Below are positions 10,325-24,432 of a DNA stretch of 42,500 nt, in pieces. This DNA comes from Glandiceps talaboti (Eukaryota > Hemichordata > Enteropneusta > Spengelidae). The notes beneath the pieces are model-generated. The model was given only the letters and a program-made list of their open reading frames with translations. It was not told the DNA's origin and did not search any database. The stretch lies in NCBI RefSeq assembly GCF_964340395.1, contig NC_135569.1, forward strand, positions 19,133,957 to 19,176,456, written 5' to 3'. The number at the start of each line of letters is the position of its first letter. Position 1 is the first letter of the stretch. The translations under genes were made by a program, and so were the position numbers.

Positions 10325-13300
10325 TTAGAAGGCAATTGTAATGTCATAGAAGGCAATGTTAATGTCATAGAAGGCAATTGTAATGTCATAGAAGGCAATT
10401 GTAATGTCATAGAAGGCAATGTTAATATCATAGAAGGCAATTGTAATGTCATAGAAGGCAATTGTAATGTCATAGAAGGCAATGTTAATATCATAGAAGG
10501 CAATTGTAATGTCATAGAAGGCAATTGTAATGTCATAGAAGGCAATGTTAATGTCATAGAAGGTAATGTTAATGTCATAGAAGGCAATGTTAATGTCATA
10601 GAAGGCAATGTTAATGTCATAGAAGGCAATTGTAATGTCATAGAACGTAATTGTAATGTCATAGAAGGCAATGTTAATGTCATAGAAGACAATGTTAATG
10701 TCATAGAAGGCAATGTTAATGTCATAGAAGGCAATTGTAATGTCATAGAAGGTAATGTTAATGTCATAGAAGGCAATGTTAATGTCATAGAAGGTAATTG
10801 TAATGTCATAGAAGGTAATTGTAATGTCATAGAAGGTAATTGTAATGTCATAGAAGGTAATTGTAATGTCATAGAAGGCAATTGTAATGTCATAGAAGGT
10901 AATGTTAATGTCATAGAAGGTAATTGTAATGTCATAGAAGGCAATTGTAATGTCATAGAAGGCAATGTTAATGTCATAGAAGGCAATTGTAATGTCATAG
11001 AAGGCAATGTTAATGTCATAGAAGGCAATTGTAATGTCATAGAAGGCAATTGTAATGTCATAGAAGGCAATTGTAATGTCATAGAAGGCAATTGTAATGT
11101 CATAGAAGGCAATGTTAATGTCATAGAAGGTAATGTTAATATCATAGAAGACAATGTTAATATCATAGAAGACAATGTTAATGTCATAGAAGGTAATGTT
11201 AATGTCATAGAAGGCAATTGTAATGTCATAGAAGGCAATGTTAATGTCATAGAAGGCAATGTTAATGTCATAGAAGGCAATTGTAATGTCATAGAAGGTA
11301 ATTGTAATGTCATAGAAGGCAATTGTAACGTCATAGAAGGCAATGTTAATATCATAGAAGACAATGTTAATGTCATAGAAGGCAATGTTGATATCATAGA
11401 AGACAATGTTAATGTCATAGAAGGCAATTGTAATGTCATAGAAGGCAATGTTAATGTCATAGAAGGCAATTGTAATGTCATAGGAGGTAATGTTAATGTC
11501 ATAGAAGGCAATTGTAATGTCATAGAAGGTAATGTTAATGTCATAGAAGGTAATGTTAATGTCATAGAAGGCAATGTTAATATCATAGAAGGCAATGTTA
11601 ATGTCATAGAAGGTAATGTTAATGTCATAGAAGGCAATGTTAATGTCATAGAAGGCAATTGTAATGTCATAGAAGGCAATGTTAATATCATAGAAGGCAA
11701 TGTTAATGTCATAGAAGACAATGTTAATGTCATAGAAGGCAATGTTAATGTCATAGAAGGCAATGTTAATGTCATAGAAGGTAATGTTAATGTCATAGAA
11801 GGCAATGTTAATATCATAGAAGGCAATGTTAATGTCATAGAAGGTAATGTTAATGTCATAGAAGGCAATGTTAATGTCATAGAAGGCAATGTTAATATCA
11901 TAGAAGGCAATGTTAATGTCATAGAAGGCAATTGTAATGTCATAGAAGACAATGTTAATGTCATAGAAGGCAATGTTAATGTCATAGAAGGTAATGTTAA
12001 TGTCATAGAAGGCAATGTTAATGTCATAGAAGGTAATGTTAATGTCATAGAAGGTAATGTTAATGTCATAGAAGGTAATGTTAATGTCATAGAAGGCAAT
12101 GTTAATGTCATAGAAGGTAATGTTAATGTCATAGAAGGCAATGTTAATGTCATAGAAGGCAATGTTAATGTCATAGAAGGCAATGTTAATGTCATAGAAG
12201 GCAATTGTAATGTCATAGAAGGTAATTGTAATGTCATAGAAGGCAATTGTAATGTCATAGAAGGCAATGTTAATATCATAGAAGACAATGTTAATGTCAT
12301 AGAAGGCAATGTTAATATCATAGAAGGCAATTGTAATGTCATAGAAGGTAATGTTCATGTCATAGAAGGCAATTGTAATGTCATAGAAGACAATGTTAAT
12401 GTCATAGAAGGTAATTGTAATGTCATAGAAGGCAATGTTAATGTCATAGAAGGTAATTGTAATGTCATAGAAGGCAATGTTAATGTCATAGAAGGCAATT
12501 GTAATGTCATAGAAGGCAATGTTAATGTCATAGAAGGTAATTGTAATGTCATAGAAGGTAATGTTAATGTCATAGAAGGCAATGTTAATGTCATAGAAGG
12601 CAATGTTAATGTCATAGAAGGCAATGTTAATGTCATAGAAGGCAATGTTAATGTCATAGAAGGCAATGTTAATGTCATAGAAGACAATGTTAATGTCATA
12701 GAAGGCAATTGTAATGTCATAGAAGGCAATGTTAATGTCATAGAAGGCAATGTTAATATCATAGAAGGTAATGTTAATGTCATAGAAGGCAATTGTAATG
12801 TCATAGAAGGCAATGTTAATGTCATAGAAGGCAATGTTAATATCATAGAAGACAATGTTAATGTCATAGAAGGCAATGTTAATATCATAGAAGACAATGT
12901 TAATGTCATAGAAGGCAATGTTAATATCATAGAAGGCAATGTTAATGTCATAGAAGGTAATGTTAATGTCATAGAAGGTAATGTTAATGTCATAGAAGGC
13001 AATGTTAATGTCATAGAAGGCAATTGTATTGTCATAGAAGGCAATTGTAATGTCATAGAAGGCAATTGTAATGTCATAGAAGACAATGTTAATGTCATAG
13101 AAGGCAATTGTAATGTCATAGAAGGCAATGTTAATGTCATAGAAGGTAATGTTAATATCATAGAAGGCAATGTTAATATCATAGAAGGCAATTGTAATGT
13201 CATAGAAGGCAATTGTAATGTCATAGAAGGCAATTGTAATGTCATAGAAGGCAATTGTAATGTCATAGAAGACAATTGTAATGTCATAGAAGGCAATGTT

Positions 13301-15847
13301 AATGTCATAGAAGGCAATGTTAATGTCATAGAAGGTAATGTTAATATCATAGAAGGTAATGTTAATATCATAGAAGGCAATGTTAATGTCATAGAAGGCA
13401 ATTGTAATGTCATAGAAGGTAATGTTAATGTCATAGAAGGCAATGTTAATGTCATAGAAGGCAATTGTAATGTCATAGAAGACAATGTTAATGTCATAGA
13501 AGGCAATTGTAATGTCATAGAAGGTAATGTTAATGTCATAGAAGGCAATTGTAATGTCATAGAAGACAATGTTAATGTCATAGAAGGCAATTGTAATGTC
13601 ATAGAAGGTAATGTTAATGTCATAGAAGGCAATTGTAATGTCATAGAAGGTAATGTTAATGTCATAGAAGGCAATTGTAATGTCATAGAAGGCAATGTTA
13701 ATGTCATAGAAGGCAATTGTAATGTCATAGAAGGTAATGTTAATGTCATAGAAGGCAATGTTAATGTCATAGAAGGCAATTGTAATGTCATAGAAGACAA
13801 TGTTAATGTCATAGAAGGCAATTGTAATGTCATAGAAGGTAATGTTAATGTCATAGAAGGCAATTGTAATGTCATAGAAGACAATGTTAATGTCATAGAA
13901 GGCAATTGTAATGTCATAGAAGGTAATGTTAATGTCATAGAAGGCAATTGTAATGTCATAGAAGGCAATGTTAATGTCATAGAAGGTAATGTTAATATCA
14001 TAGAAGGCAATTGTAATGTCATAGAAGGCAATGTTAATGTCATAGAAGGTAATGTTAATGTCATAGAAAGCAATTGTAATGTCATAGAAGGCAATGTTAA
14101 TGTCATAGAAGGTAATGTTAATGTCATAGAAGGCAATTGTAATGTCATAGAAGGCAATTGTAATGTCATAGAAGGTAATGTTAATGTCATAGAAGGTAAT
14201 GTTAATGTCATAGAAGGCAATTGTAATGTCATAGAAGGTAATGTTAATGTCATAGAAGGTAATGTTAATGTCATAGAAGGCAATTGTAATGTCATAGAAG
14301 GTAATGTTAATGTCATAGAAGGCAATTGTAATGTCATAGAAGGCAATTGTAATGTCATAGAAGGCAATTGTAATGTCATAGAAGGCAATTGTAATGTCAT
14401 AGAAGGCAATGTTAATGTCATAGAAGGCAATGTTAATGTCATAGAAGGCAATGTTAATGTCATAGAAGACAATGTTAATGTTATAGAAGACAATGTTAAT
14501 GTCATAGAAGGTAATTGTAATGTCATAGAAGGCAATTGTAATGTCATAGAAGGCAATGTTAATGTCATAGAAGGCAATGTTAATGTCATAGAAGGCAATT
14601 GTAATGTCATAGAAGGCAATGTTAATATCATAGAAGGCAATGTTAATGTCATAGAAGGCAATGTTAATATCATAGAAGGCAATTGTAATGTCATAGAAGG
14701 CAATGTTAATATCATAGAAGGCAATGTTAATGTCATAGAAGGCAATGTTAATATCATAGAAGGCAATTGTAATGTCATAGAAGGTAATTGTAATGTCATA
14801 GAAGGCAATGTTAATATCATAGAAGGTAATGTTAATGTCATAGAAGGTAATGTTAATGTCATAGAAGGCAATGTTAATGTCATAGAAGGCAATGTTAATG
14901 TCATAGAAGGTAATTGTAATGTCATAGAAGGCAATTGTAATGTTATAGAAGGCAATTGTAATGTCATAGAAGGCAATTGTAATGTCATAGAAGGCAATTG
15001 TAATGTCATAGAAGGTAATGTTAATGTCATAGAAGGCAATTGTAATGTCATAGAAGACAATGTTAATGTCATAGAAGGCAATTGTAATGTCATAGAAGGT
15101 AATGTTAATGTCATAGAAGGCAATTGTAATGTCATAGAAGGTAATGTTAATGTCATAGAAGGCAATTGTAATGTCATAGAAGGCAATGTTAATGTCATAG
15201 AAGGCAATTGTAATGTCATAGAAGGTAATGTTAATGTCATAGAAGGCAATGTTAATGTCATAGAAGGCAATTGTAATGTCATAGAAGACAATGTTAATGT
15301 CATAGAAGGCAATTGTAATGTCATAGAAGGTAATGTTAATGTCATAGAAGGCAATTGTAATGTCATAGAAGACAATGTTAATGTCATAGAAGGCAATTGT
15401 AATGTCATAGAAGGTAATGTTAATGTCATAGAAGGCAATTGTAATGTCATAGAAGGCAATGTTAATGTCATAGAAGGTAATGTTAATATCATAGAAGGCA
15501 ATTGTAATGTCATAGAAGGTAATTGTAATGTCATAGAAGGCAATTGTAATGTCATAGAAGGCAATGTTAATGTCATAGAAGGTAATTGTAATGTCATAGA
15601 AGGCAATGTTAATGTCATAGAAGGCAATTGTAATGTCATAGAAGGTAATGTTAATGTCATAGAAGGCAATGTTAATGTCATAGAAGGCAATTGTAATGTC
15701 ATAGAAGGCAATTGTAATGTCATAGAAGGTAATTGTAATGTCATAGAAGGCAATTGTAATGTCATAGAAGGTAATTGTAATGTCATAGAAGGCAATTGTA
15801 ATGTCATAGAAGGCAATGTTAATGTCATAGAAGGCAATGTTAATGTC
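10325..15847. repeat. Higher-order block 1 of the 21-bp array (about 5.5 kb)
   Basis: Blocks are defined by rare variants that recur in the same order. GTCTTAGAAGG is at 10325, 15848 and 24433. GAACGTAATTG is at 10646, 16169 and 24754. GTTGATATC is at 11390, 16911 and 25496. GTTCATGTC is at 12356, 17877 and 26462. First-to-second spacing is 5,523 or 5,521 bases, with the 2-base drop explained by the loss at 16666. Homology also extends a few hundred bases upstream of 10325, so the stated start is a landmark rather than a true edge. Confidence 0.9.
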
Positions 15848-18800
15848 TTAGAAGGCAATTGTAATGTCATAGAAGGCAATGTTAATGTCATAGAAGGCAA
15901 TTGTAATGTCATAGAAGGCAATTGTAATGTCATAGAAGGCAATGTTAATATCATAGAAGGCAATTGTAATGTCATAGAAGGCAATTGTAATGTCATAGAA
16001 GGCAATGTTAATATCATAGAAGGCAATTGTAATGTCATAGAAGGCAATTGTAATGTCATAGAAGGCAATGTTAATGTCATAGAAGGTAATGTTAATGTCA
16101 TAGAAGGCAATGTTAATGTCATAGAAGGCAATGTTAATGTCATAGAAGGCAATTGTAATGTCATAGAACGTAATTGTAATGTCATAGAAGGCAATGTTAA
16201 TGTCATAGAAGACAATGTTAATGTCATAGAAGGCAATGTTAATGTCATAGAAGGCAATTGTAATGTCATAGAAGGTAATGTTAATGTCATAGAAGGCAAT
16301 GTTAATGTCATAGAAGGTAATTGTAATGTCATAGAAGGTAATTGTAATGTCATAGAAGGTAATTGTAATGTCATAGAAGGTAATTGTAATGTCATAGAAG
16401 GCAATTGTAATGTCATAGAAGGTAATGTTAATGTCATAGAAGGTAATTGTAATGTCATAGAAGGCAATTGTAATGTCATAGAAGGCAATGTTAATGTCAT
16501 AGAAGGCAATTGTAATGTCATAGAAGGCAATGTTAATGTCATAGAAGGCAATTGTAATGTCATAGAAGGCAATTGTAATGTCATAGAAGGCAATTGTAAT
16601 GTCATAGAAGGCAATTGTAATGTCATAGAAGGCAATGTTAATGTCATAGAAGGTAATGTTAATATCAGAAGACAATGTTAATATCATAGAAGACAATGTT
16701 AATGTCATAGAAGGTAATGTTAATGTCATAGAAGGCAATTGTAATGTCATAGAAGGCAATGTTAATGTCATAGAAGGCAATGTTAATGTCATAGAAGGCA
16801 ATTGTAATGTCATAGAAGGTAATTGTAATGTCATAGAAGGCAATTGTAACGTCATAGAAGGCAATGTTAATATCATAGAAGACAATGTTAATGTCATAGA
16901 AGGCAATGTTGATATCATAGAAGACAATGTTAATGTCATAGAAGGCAATTGTAATGTCATAGAAGGCAATGTTAATGTCATAGAAGGCAATTGTAATGTC
17001 ATAGGAGGTAATGTTAATGTCATAGAAGGCAATTGTAATGTCATAGAAGGTAATGTTAATGTCATAGAAGGTAATGTTAATGTCATAGAAGGCAATGTTA
17101 ATATCATAGAAGGCAATGTTAATGTCATAGAAGGTAATGTTAATGTCATAGAAGGCAATGTTAATGTCATAGAAGGCAATTGTAATGTCATAGAAGGCAA
17201 TGTTAATATCATAGAAGGCAATGTTAATGTCATAGAAGACAATGTTAATGTCATAGAAGGCAATGTTAATGTCATAGAAGGCAATGTTAATGTCATAGAA
17301 GGTAATGTTAATGTCATAGAAGGCAATGTTAATATCATAGAAGGCAATGTTAATGTCATAGAAGGTAATGTTAATGTCATAGAAGGCAATGTTAATGTCA
17401 TAGAAGGCAATGTTAATATCATAGAAGGCAATGTTAATGTCATAGAAGGCAATTGTAATGTCATAGAAGACAATGTTAATGTCATAGAAGGCAATGTTAA
17501 TGTCATAGAAGGTAATGTTAATGTCATAGAAGGCAATGTTAATGTCATAGAAGGTAATGTTAATGTCATAGAAGGTAATGTTAATGTCATAGAAGGTAAT
17601 GTTAATGTCATAGAAGGCAATGTTAATGTCATAGAAGGTAATGTTAATGTCATAGAAGGCAATGTTAATGTCATAGAAGGCAATGTTAATGTCATAGAAG
17701 GCAATGTTAATGTCATAGAAGGCAATTGTAATGTCATAGAAGGTAATTGTAATGTCATAGAAGGCAATTGTAATGTCATAGAAGGCAATGTTAATATCAT
17801 AGAAGACAATGTTAATGTCATAGAAGGCAATGTTAATATCATAGAAGGCAATTGTAATGTCATAGAAGGTAATGTTCATGTCATAGAAGGCAATTGTAAT
17901 GTCATAGAAGACAATGTTAATGTCATAGAAGGTAATTGTAATGTCATAGAAGGCAATGTTAATGTCATAGAAGGTAATTGTAATGTCATAGAAGGCAATG
18001 TTAATGTCATAGAAGGCAATTGTAATGTCATAGAAGGCAATGTTAATGTCATAGAAGGTAATTGTAATGTCATAGAAGGTAATGTTAATGTCATAGAAGG
18101 CAATGTTAATGTCATAGAAGGCAATGTTAATGTCATAGAAGGCAATGTTAATGTCATAGAAGGCAATGTTAATGTCATAGAAGGCAATGTTAATGTCATA
18201 GAAGACAATGTTAATGTCATAGAAGGCAATTGTAATGTCATAGAAGGCAATGTTAATGTCATAGAAGGCAATGTTAATATCATAGAAGGTAATGTTAATG
18301 TCATAGAAGGCAATTGTAATGTCATAGAAGGCAATGTTAATGTCATAGAAGGCAATGTTAATATCATAGAAGACAATGTTAATGTCATAGAAGGCAATGT
18401 TAATATCATAGAAGACAATGTTAATGTCATAGAAGGCAATGTTAATATCATAGAAGGCAATGTTAATGTCATAGAAGGTAATGTTAATGTCATAGAAGGT
18501 AATGTTAATGTCATAGAAGGCAATGTTAATGTCATAGAAGGCAATTGTATTGTCATAGAAGGCAATTGTAATGTCATAGAAGGCAATTGTAATGTCATAG
18601 AAGACAATGTTAATGTCATAGAAGGCAATTGTAATGTCATAGAAGGCAATGTTAATGTCATAGAAGGTAATGTTAATATCATAGAAGGCAATGTTAATAT
18701 CATAGAAGGCAATTGTAATGTCATAGAAGGCAATTGTAATGTCATAGAAGGCAATTGTAATGTCATAGAAGGCAATTGTAATGTCATAGAAGACAATTGT

Positions 18801-21800
18801 AATGTCATAGAAGGCAATGTTAATGTCATAGAAGGCAATGTTAATGTCATAGAAGGTAATGTTAATATCATAGAAGGTAATGTTAATATCATAGAAGGCA
18901 ATGTTAATGTCATAGAAGGCAATTGTAATGTCATAGAAGGTAATGTTAATGTCATAGAAGGCAATGTTAATGTCATAGAAGGCAATTGTAATGTCATAGA
19001 AGACAATGTTAATGTCATAGAAGGCAATTGTAATGTCATAGAAGGTAATGTTAATGTCATAGAAGGCAATTGTAATGTCATAGAAGACAATGTTAATGTC
19101 ATAGAAGGCAATTGTAATGTCATAGAAGGTAATGTTAATGTCATAGAAGGCAATTGTAATGTCATAGAAGGTAATGTTAATGTCATAGAAGGCAATTGTA
19201 ATGTCATAGAAGGCAATGTTAATGTCATAGAAGGCAATTGTAATGTCATAGAAGGTAATGTTAATGTCATAGAAGGCAATGTTAATGTCATAGAAGGCAA
19301 TTGTAATGTCATAGAAGACAATGTTAATGTCATAGAAGGCAATTGTAATGTCATAGAAGGTAATGTTAATGTCATAGAAGGCAATTGTAATGTCATAGAA
19401 GACAATGTTAATGTCATAGAAGGCAATTGTAATGTCATAGAAGGTAATGTTAATGTCATAGAAGGCAATTGTAATGTCATAGAAGGCAATGTTAATGTCA
19501 TAGAAGGTAATGTTAATATCATAGAAGGCAATTGTAATGTCATAGAAGGCAATGTTAATGTCATAGAAGGTAATGTTAATGTCATAGAAAGCAATTGTAA
19601 TGTCATAGAAGGCAATGTTAATGTCATAGAAGGTAATGTTAATGTCATAGAAGGCAATTGTAATGTCATAGAAGGCAATTGTAATGTCATAGAAGGTAAT
19701 GTTAATGTCATAGAAGGTAATGTTAATGTCATAGAAGGCAATTGTAATGTCATAGAAGGTAATGTTAATGTCATAGAAGGTAATGTTAATGTCATAGAAG
19801 GCAATTGTAATGTCATAGAAGGTAATGTTAATGTCATAGAAGGCAATTGTAATGTCATAGAAGGCAATTGTAATGTCATAGAAGGCAATTGTAATGTCAT
19901 AGAAGGCAATTGTAATGTCATAGAAGGCAATTGTAATGTCATAGAAGGCAATGTTAATGTCATAGAAGGCAATGTTAATGTCATAGAAGGCAATGTTAAT
20001 GTCATAGAAGACAATGTTAATGTTATAGAAGACAATGTTAATGTCATAGAAGGTAATTGTAATGTCATAGAAGGCAATTGTAATGTCATAGAAGGCAATG
20101 TTAATGTCATAGAAGGCAATGTTAATGTCATAGAAGGCAATTGTAATGTCATAGAAGGCAATGTTAATATCATAGAAGGCAATGTTAATGTCATAGAAGG
20201 CAATGTTAATATCATAGAAGGCAATGTTAATGTCATAGAAGGCAATGTTAATATCATAGAAGGCAATTGTAATGTCATAGAAGGTAATTGTAATGTCATA
20301 GAAGGCAATGTTAATATCATAGAAGGTAATGTTAATGTCATAGAAGGTAATGTTAATGTCATAGAAGGCAATGTTAATGTCATAGAAGGCAATGTTAATG
20401 TCATAGAAGGTAATTGTAATGTCATAGAAGGCAATTGTAATGTTATAGAAGGCAATTGTAATGTCATAGAAGGCAATTGTAATGTCATAGAAGACAATGT
20501 TAATGTCATAGAAGGCAATTGTAATGTCATAGAAGGTAATGTTAATGTCATAGAAGGCAATTGTAATGTCATAGAAGACAATGTTAATGTCATAGAAGGC
20601 AATTGTAATGTCATAGAAGGTAATGTTAATGTCATAGAAGGCAATTGTAATGTCATAGAAGGTAATGTTAATGTCATAGAAGGCAATTGTAATGTCATAG
20701 AAGGCAATGTTAATGTCATAGAAGGCAATTGTAATGTCATAGAAGGTAATGTTAATGTCATAGAAGGCAATGTTAATGTCATAGAAGGCAATTGTAATGT
20801 CATAGAAGACAATGTTAATGTCATAGAAGGCAATTGTAATGTCATAGAAGGTAATGTTAATGTCATAGAAGGCAATTGTAATGTCATAGAAGACAATGTT
20901 AATGTCATAGAAGGCAATTGTAATGTCATAGAAGGTAATGTTAATGTCATAGAAGGCAATTGTAATGTCATAGAAGGCAATGTTAATGTCATAGAAGGTA
21001 ATGTTAATATCATAGAAGGCAATTGTAATGTCATAGAAGGCAATGTTAATGTCATAGAAGGTAATGTTAATGTCATAGAAAGCAATTGTAATGTCATAGA
21101 AGGCAATGTTAATGTCATAGAAGGTAATGTTAATGTCATAGAAGGCAATTGTAATGTCATAGAAGGCAATTGTAATGTCATAGAAGGTAATGTTAATGTC
21201 ATAGAAGGTAATGTTAATGTCATAGAAGGCAATTGTAATGTCATAGAAGGTAATGTTAATGTCATAGAAGGTAATGTTAATGTCATAGAAGGCAATTGTA
21301 ATGTCATAGAAGGTAATGTTAATGTCATAGAAGGCAATTGTAATGTCATAGAAGGCAATTGTAATGTCATAGAAGGCAATTGTAATGTCATAGAAGGCAA
21401 TTGTAATGTCATAGAAGGCAATTGTAATGTCATAGAAGGCAATGTTAATGTCATAGAAGGCAATGTTAATGTCATAGAAGGCAATGTTAATGTCATAGAA
21501 GACAATGTTAATGTTATAGAAGACAATGTTAATGTCATAGAAGGTAATTGTAATGTCATAGAAGGCAATTGTAATGTCATAGAAGGCAATGTTAATGTCA
21601 TAGAAGGCAATGTTAATGTCATAGAAGGCAATTGTAATGTCATAGAAGGCAATGTTAATATCATAGAAGGCAATGTTAATGTCATAGAAGGCAATGTTAA
21701 TATCATAGAAGGCAATTGTAATGTCATAGAAGGCAATGTTAATATCATAGAAGGCAATGTTAATGTCATAGAAGGCAATGTTAATATCATAGAAGGCAAT

Positions 21801-24432
21801 TGTAATGTCATAGAAGGTAATTGTAATGTCATAGAAGGCAATGTTAATATCATAGAAGGTAATGTTAATGTCATAGAAGGTAATGTTAATGTCATAGAAG
21901 GCAATGTTAATGTCATAGAAGGCAATGTTAATGTCATAGAAGGTAATTGTAATGTCATAGAAGGCAATTGTAATGTTATAGAAGGCAATTGTAATGTCAT
22001 AGAAGGCAATTGTAATGTCATAGAAGGCAATTGTAATGTTATAGAAGGCAATTGTAATGTCATAGAAGGCAATTGTAATGTCATAGAAGGCAATTGTAAT
22101 GTCATAGAAGGTAATGTTAATGTCAGAAGGCAATTGTAATGTCATAGAAGGTAATGTTAATGTCATAGAAGGCAATTGTAATGTCATAGAAGGTAATGTT
22201 AATGTCATAGAAGGCAATGTTAATGTCATAGAAGGTAATTGTAATGTCATAGAAGACAATGTTAATGTCATAGAAGGCAATTGTAATGTCATAGAAGGTA
22301 ATGTTAATGTCATAGAAGGCAATTGTAATGTCATAGAAGACAATGTTAATGTCATAGAAGGCAATTGTAATGTCATAGAAGGTAATGTTAATGTCATAGA
22401 AGGCAATTGTAATGTCATAGAAGGCAATGTTAATGTCATAGAAGGTAATGTTAATATCATAGAAGGCAATTGTAATGTCATAGAAGGCAATGTTAATGTC
22501 ATAGAAGGTAATGTTAATGTCATAGAAAGCAATTGTAATGTCATAGAAGGCAATGTTAATGTCATAGAAGGTAATGTTAATGTCATAGAAGGCAATTGTA
22601 ATGTCATAGAAGGCAATTGTAATGTCATAGAAGGTAATGTTAATGTCATAGAAGGTAATGTTAATGTCATAGAAGGCAATTGTAATGTCATAGAAGGTAA
22701 TGTTAATGTCATAGAAGGTAATGTTAATGTCATAGAAGGCAATTGTAATGTCATAGAAGGTATTGTTAATGTCATAGAAGGCAATTGTAATGTCATAGAA
22801 GGCAATTGTAATGTCATAGAAGGCAATTGTAATGTCATAGAAGGCAATTGTAATGTCATAGAAGGCAATTGTAATGTCATAGAAGGCAATGTTAATGTCA
22901 TAGAAGGCAATGTTAATGTCATAGAAGGCAATGTTAATGTCATAGAAGACAATGTTAATGTTATAGAAGACAATGTTAATGTCATAGAAGGTAATTGTAA
23001 TGTCATAGAAGGCAATTGTAATGTCATAGAAGGCAATGTTAATGTCATAGAAGGCAATGTTAATGTCATAGAAGGCAATTGTAATGTCATAGAAGGCAAT
23101 GTTAATATCATAGAAGGCAATGTTAATGTCATAGAAGGCAATGTTAATATCATAGAAGGCAATTGTAATGTCATAGAAGGCAATGTTAATATCATAGAAG
23201 GCAATGTTAATGTCATAGAAGGCAATGTTAATGTCATAGAAGGCAATGTTAATATCATAGAAGGCAATTGTAATGTCATAGAAGGTAATTGTAATGTCAT
23301 AGAAGGCAATGTTAATATCATAGAAGGTAATGTTAATGTCATAGAAGGTAATGTTAATGTCATAGAAGGCAATGTTAATGTCATAGAAGGCAATGTTAAT
23401 GTCATAGAAGGTAATTGTAATGTCATAGAAGGCAATTGTAATGTTAAAGAAGGCAATGTTAATGTCATAGAAGGTAATGTTAATGTCATAGAAGGTAATT
23501 GTAATGTCATAGAAGGCAATTGTAATGTTATAGAAGGCAATTGTAATGTCATAGAAGGCAATTGTAATGTCATAGAAGGCAATTGTAATGTCATAGAAGG
23601 TAATGTTAATGTCATAGAAGGCAATTGTAATGTCATAGAAGACAATGTTAATGTCATAGAAGGCAATTGTAATGTCATAGAAGGTAATGTTAATGTCATA
23701 GAAGGCAATTGTAATGTCATAGAAGGTAATGTTAATGTCATAGAAGGCAATTGTAATGTCATAGAAGGCAATGTTAATGTCATAGAAGGCAATTGTAATG
23801 TCATAGAAGGTAATGTTAATGTCATAGAAGGCAATGTTAATGTCATAGAAGGCAATTGTAATGTCATAGAAGACAATGTTAATGTCATAGAAGGCAATTG
23901 TAATGTCATAGAAGGTAATGTTAATGTCATAGAAGGCAATTGTAATGTCATAGAAGACAATGTTAATGTCATAGAAGGCAATTGTAATGTCATAGAAGGT
24001 AATGTTAATGTCATAGAAGGCAATTGTAATGTCATAGAAGGCAATGTTAATGTCATAGAAGGTAATGTTAATATCATAGAAGGCAATTGTAATGTCATAG
24101 AAGGTAATTGTAATGTCATAGAAGGCAATTGTAATGTCATAGAAGGCAATGTTAATGTCATAGAAGGTAATTGTAATGTCATAGAAGGCAATGTTAATGT
24201 CATAGAAGGCAATTGTAATGTCATAGAAGGTAATGTTAATGTCATAGAAGGCAATGTTAATGTCATAGAAGGCAATTGTAATGTCATAGAAGGCAATTGT
24301 AATGTCATAGAAGGTAATTGTAATGTCATAGAAGGCAATTGTAATGTCATAGAAGGTAATTGTAATGTCATAGAAGGCAATTGTAATGTCATAGAAGGCA
24401 ATGTTAATGTCATAGAAGGCAATGTTAATGTC
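15848..24432. repeat. Higher-order block 2 (about 8.6 kb)
   Basis: All landmarks of block 1 recur here. Spacing from block 2 to block 3 is exactly 8,585 bases at five markers: GTCTTAG, GAACGTAA, GTTGATATC, GTTCATGTC, and the GAAAGCAATTG at 19590/28175. Block 2 is longer than block 1 mainly because it contains two further copies of an internal block of about 1.5 kb. Confidence 0.9.
19590..22961. repeat. Three sub-blocks of about 1.5 kb within block 2
   Basis: Two independent rare variants keep the same spacing. GAAAGCAATTG is at 19590, 21081 and 22528. AATGTTATAGAAGAC is at 20023, 21514 and 22961. Both give steps of 1,491 and 1,447 bases. 1,491 is 71 units; 1,447 is 69 units minus the 2-base loss at 22124. 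Block 1 has a single copy of each marker (14069 and 14481). Confidence 0.88.
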
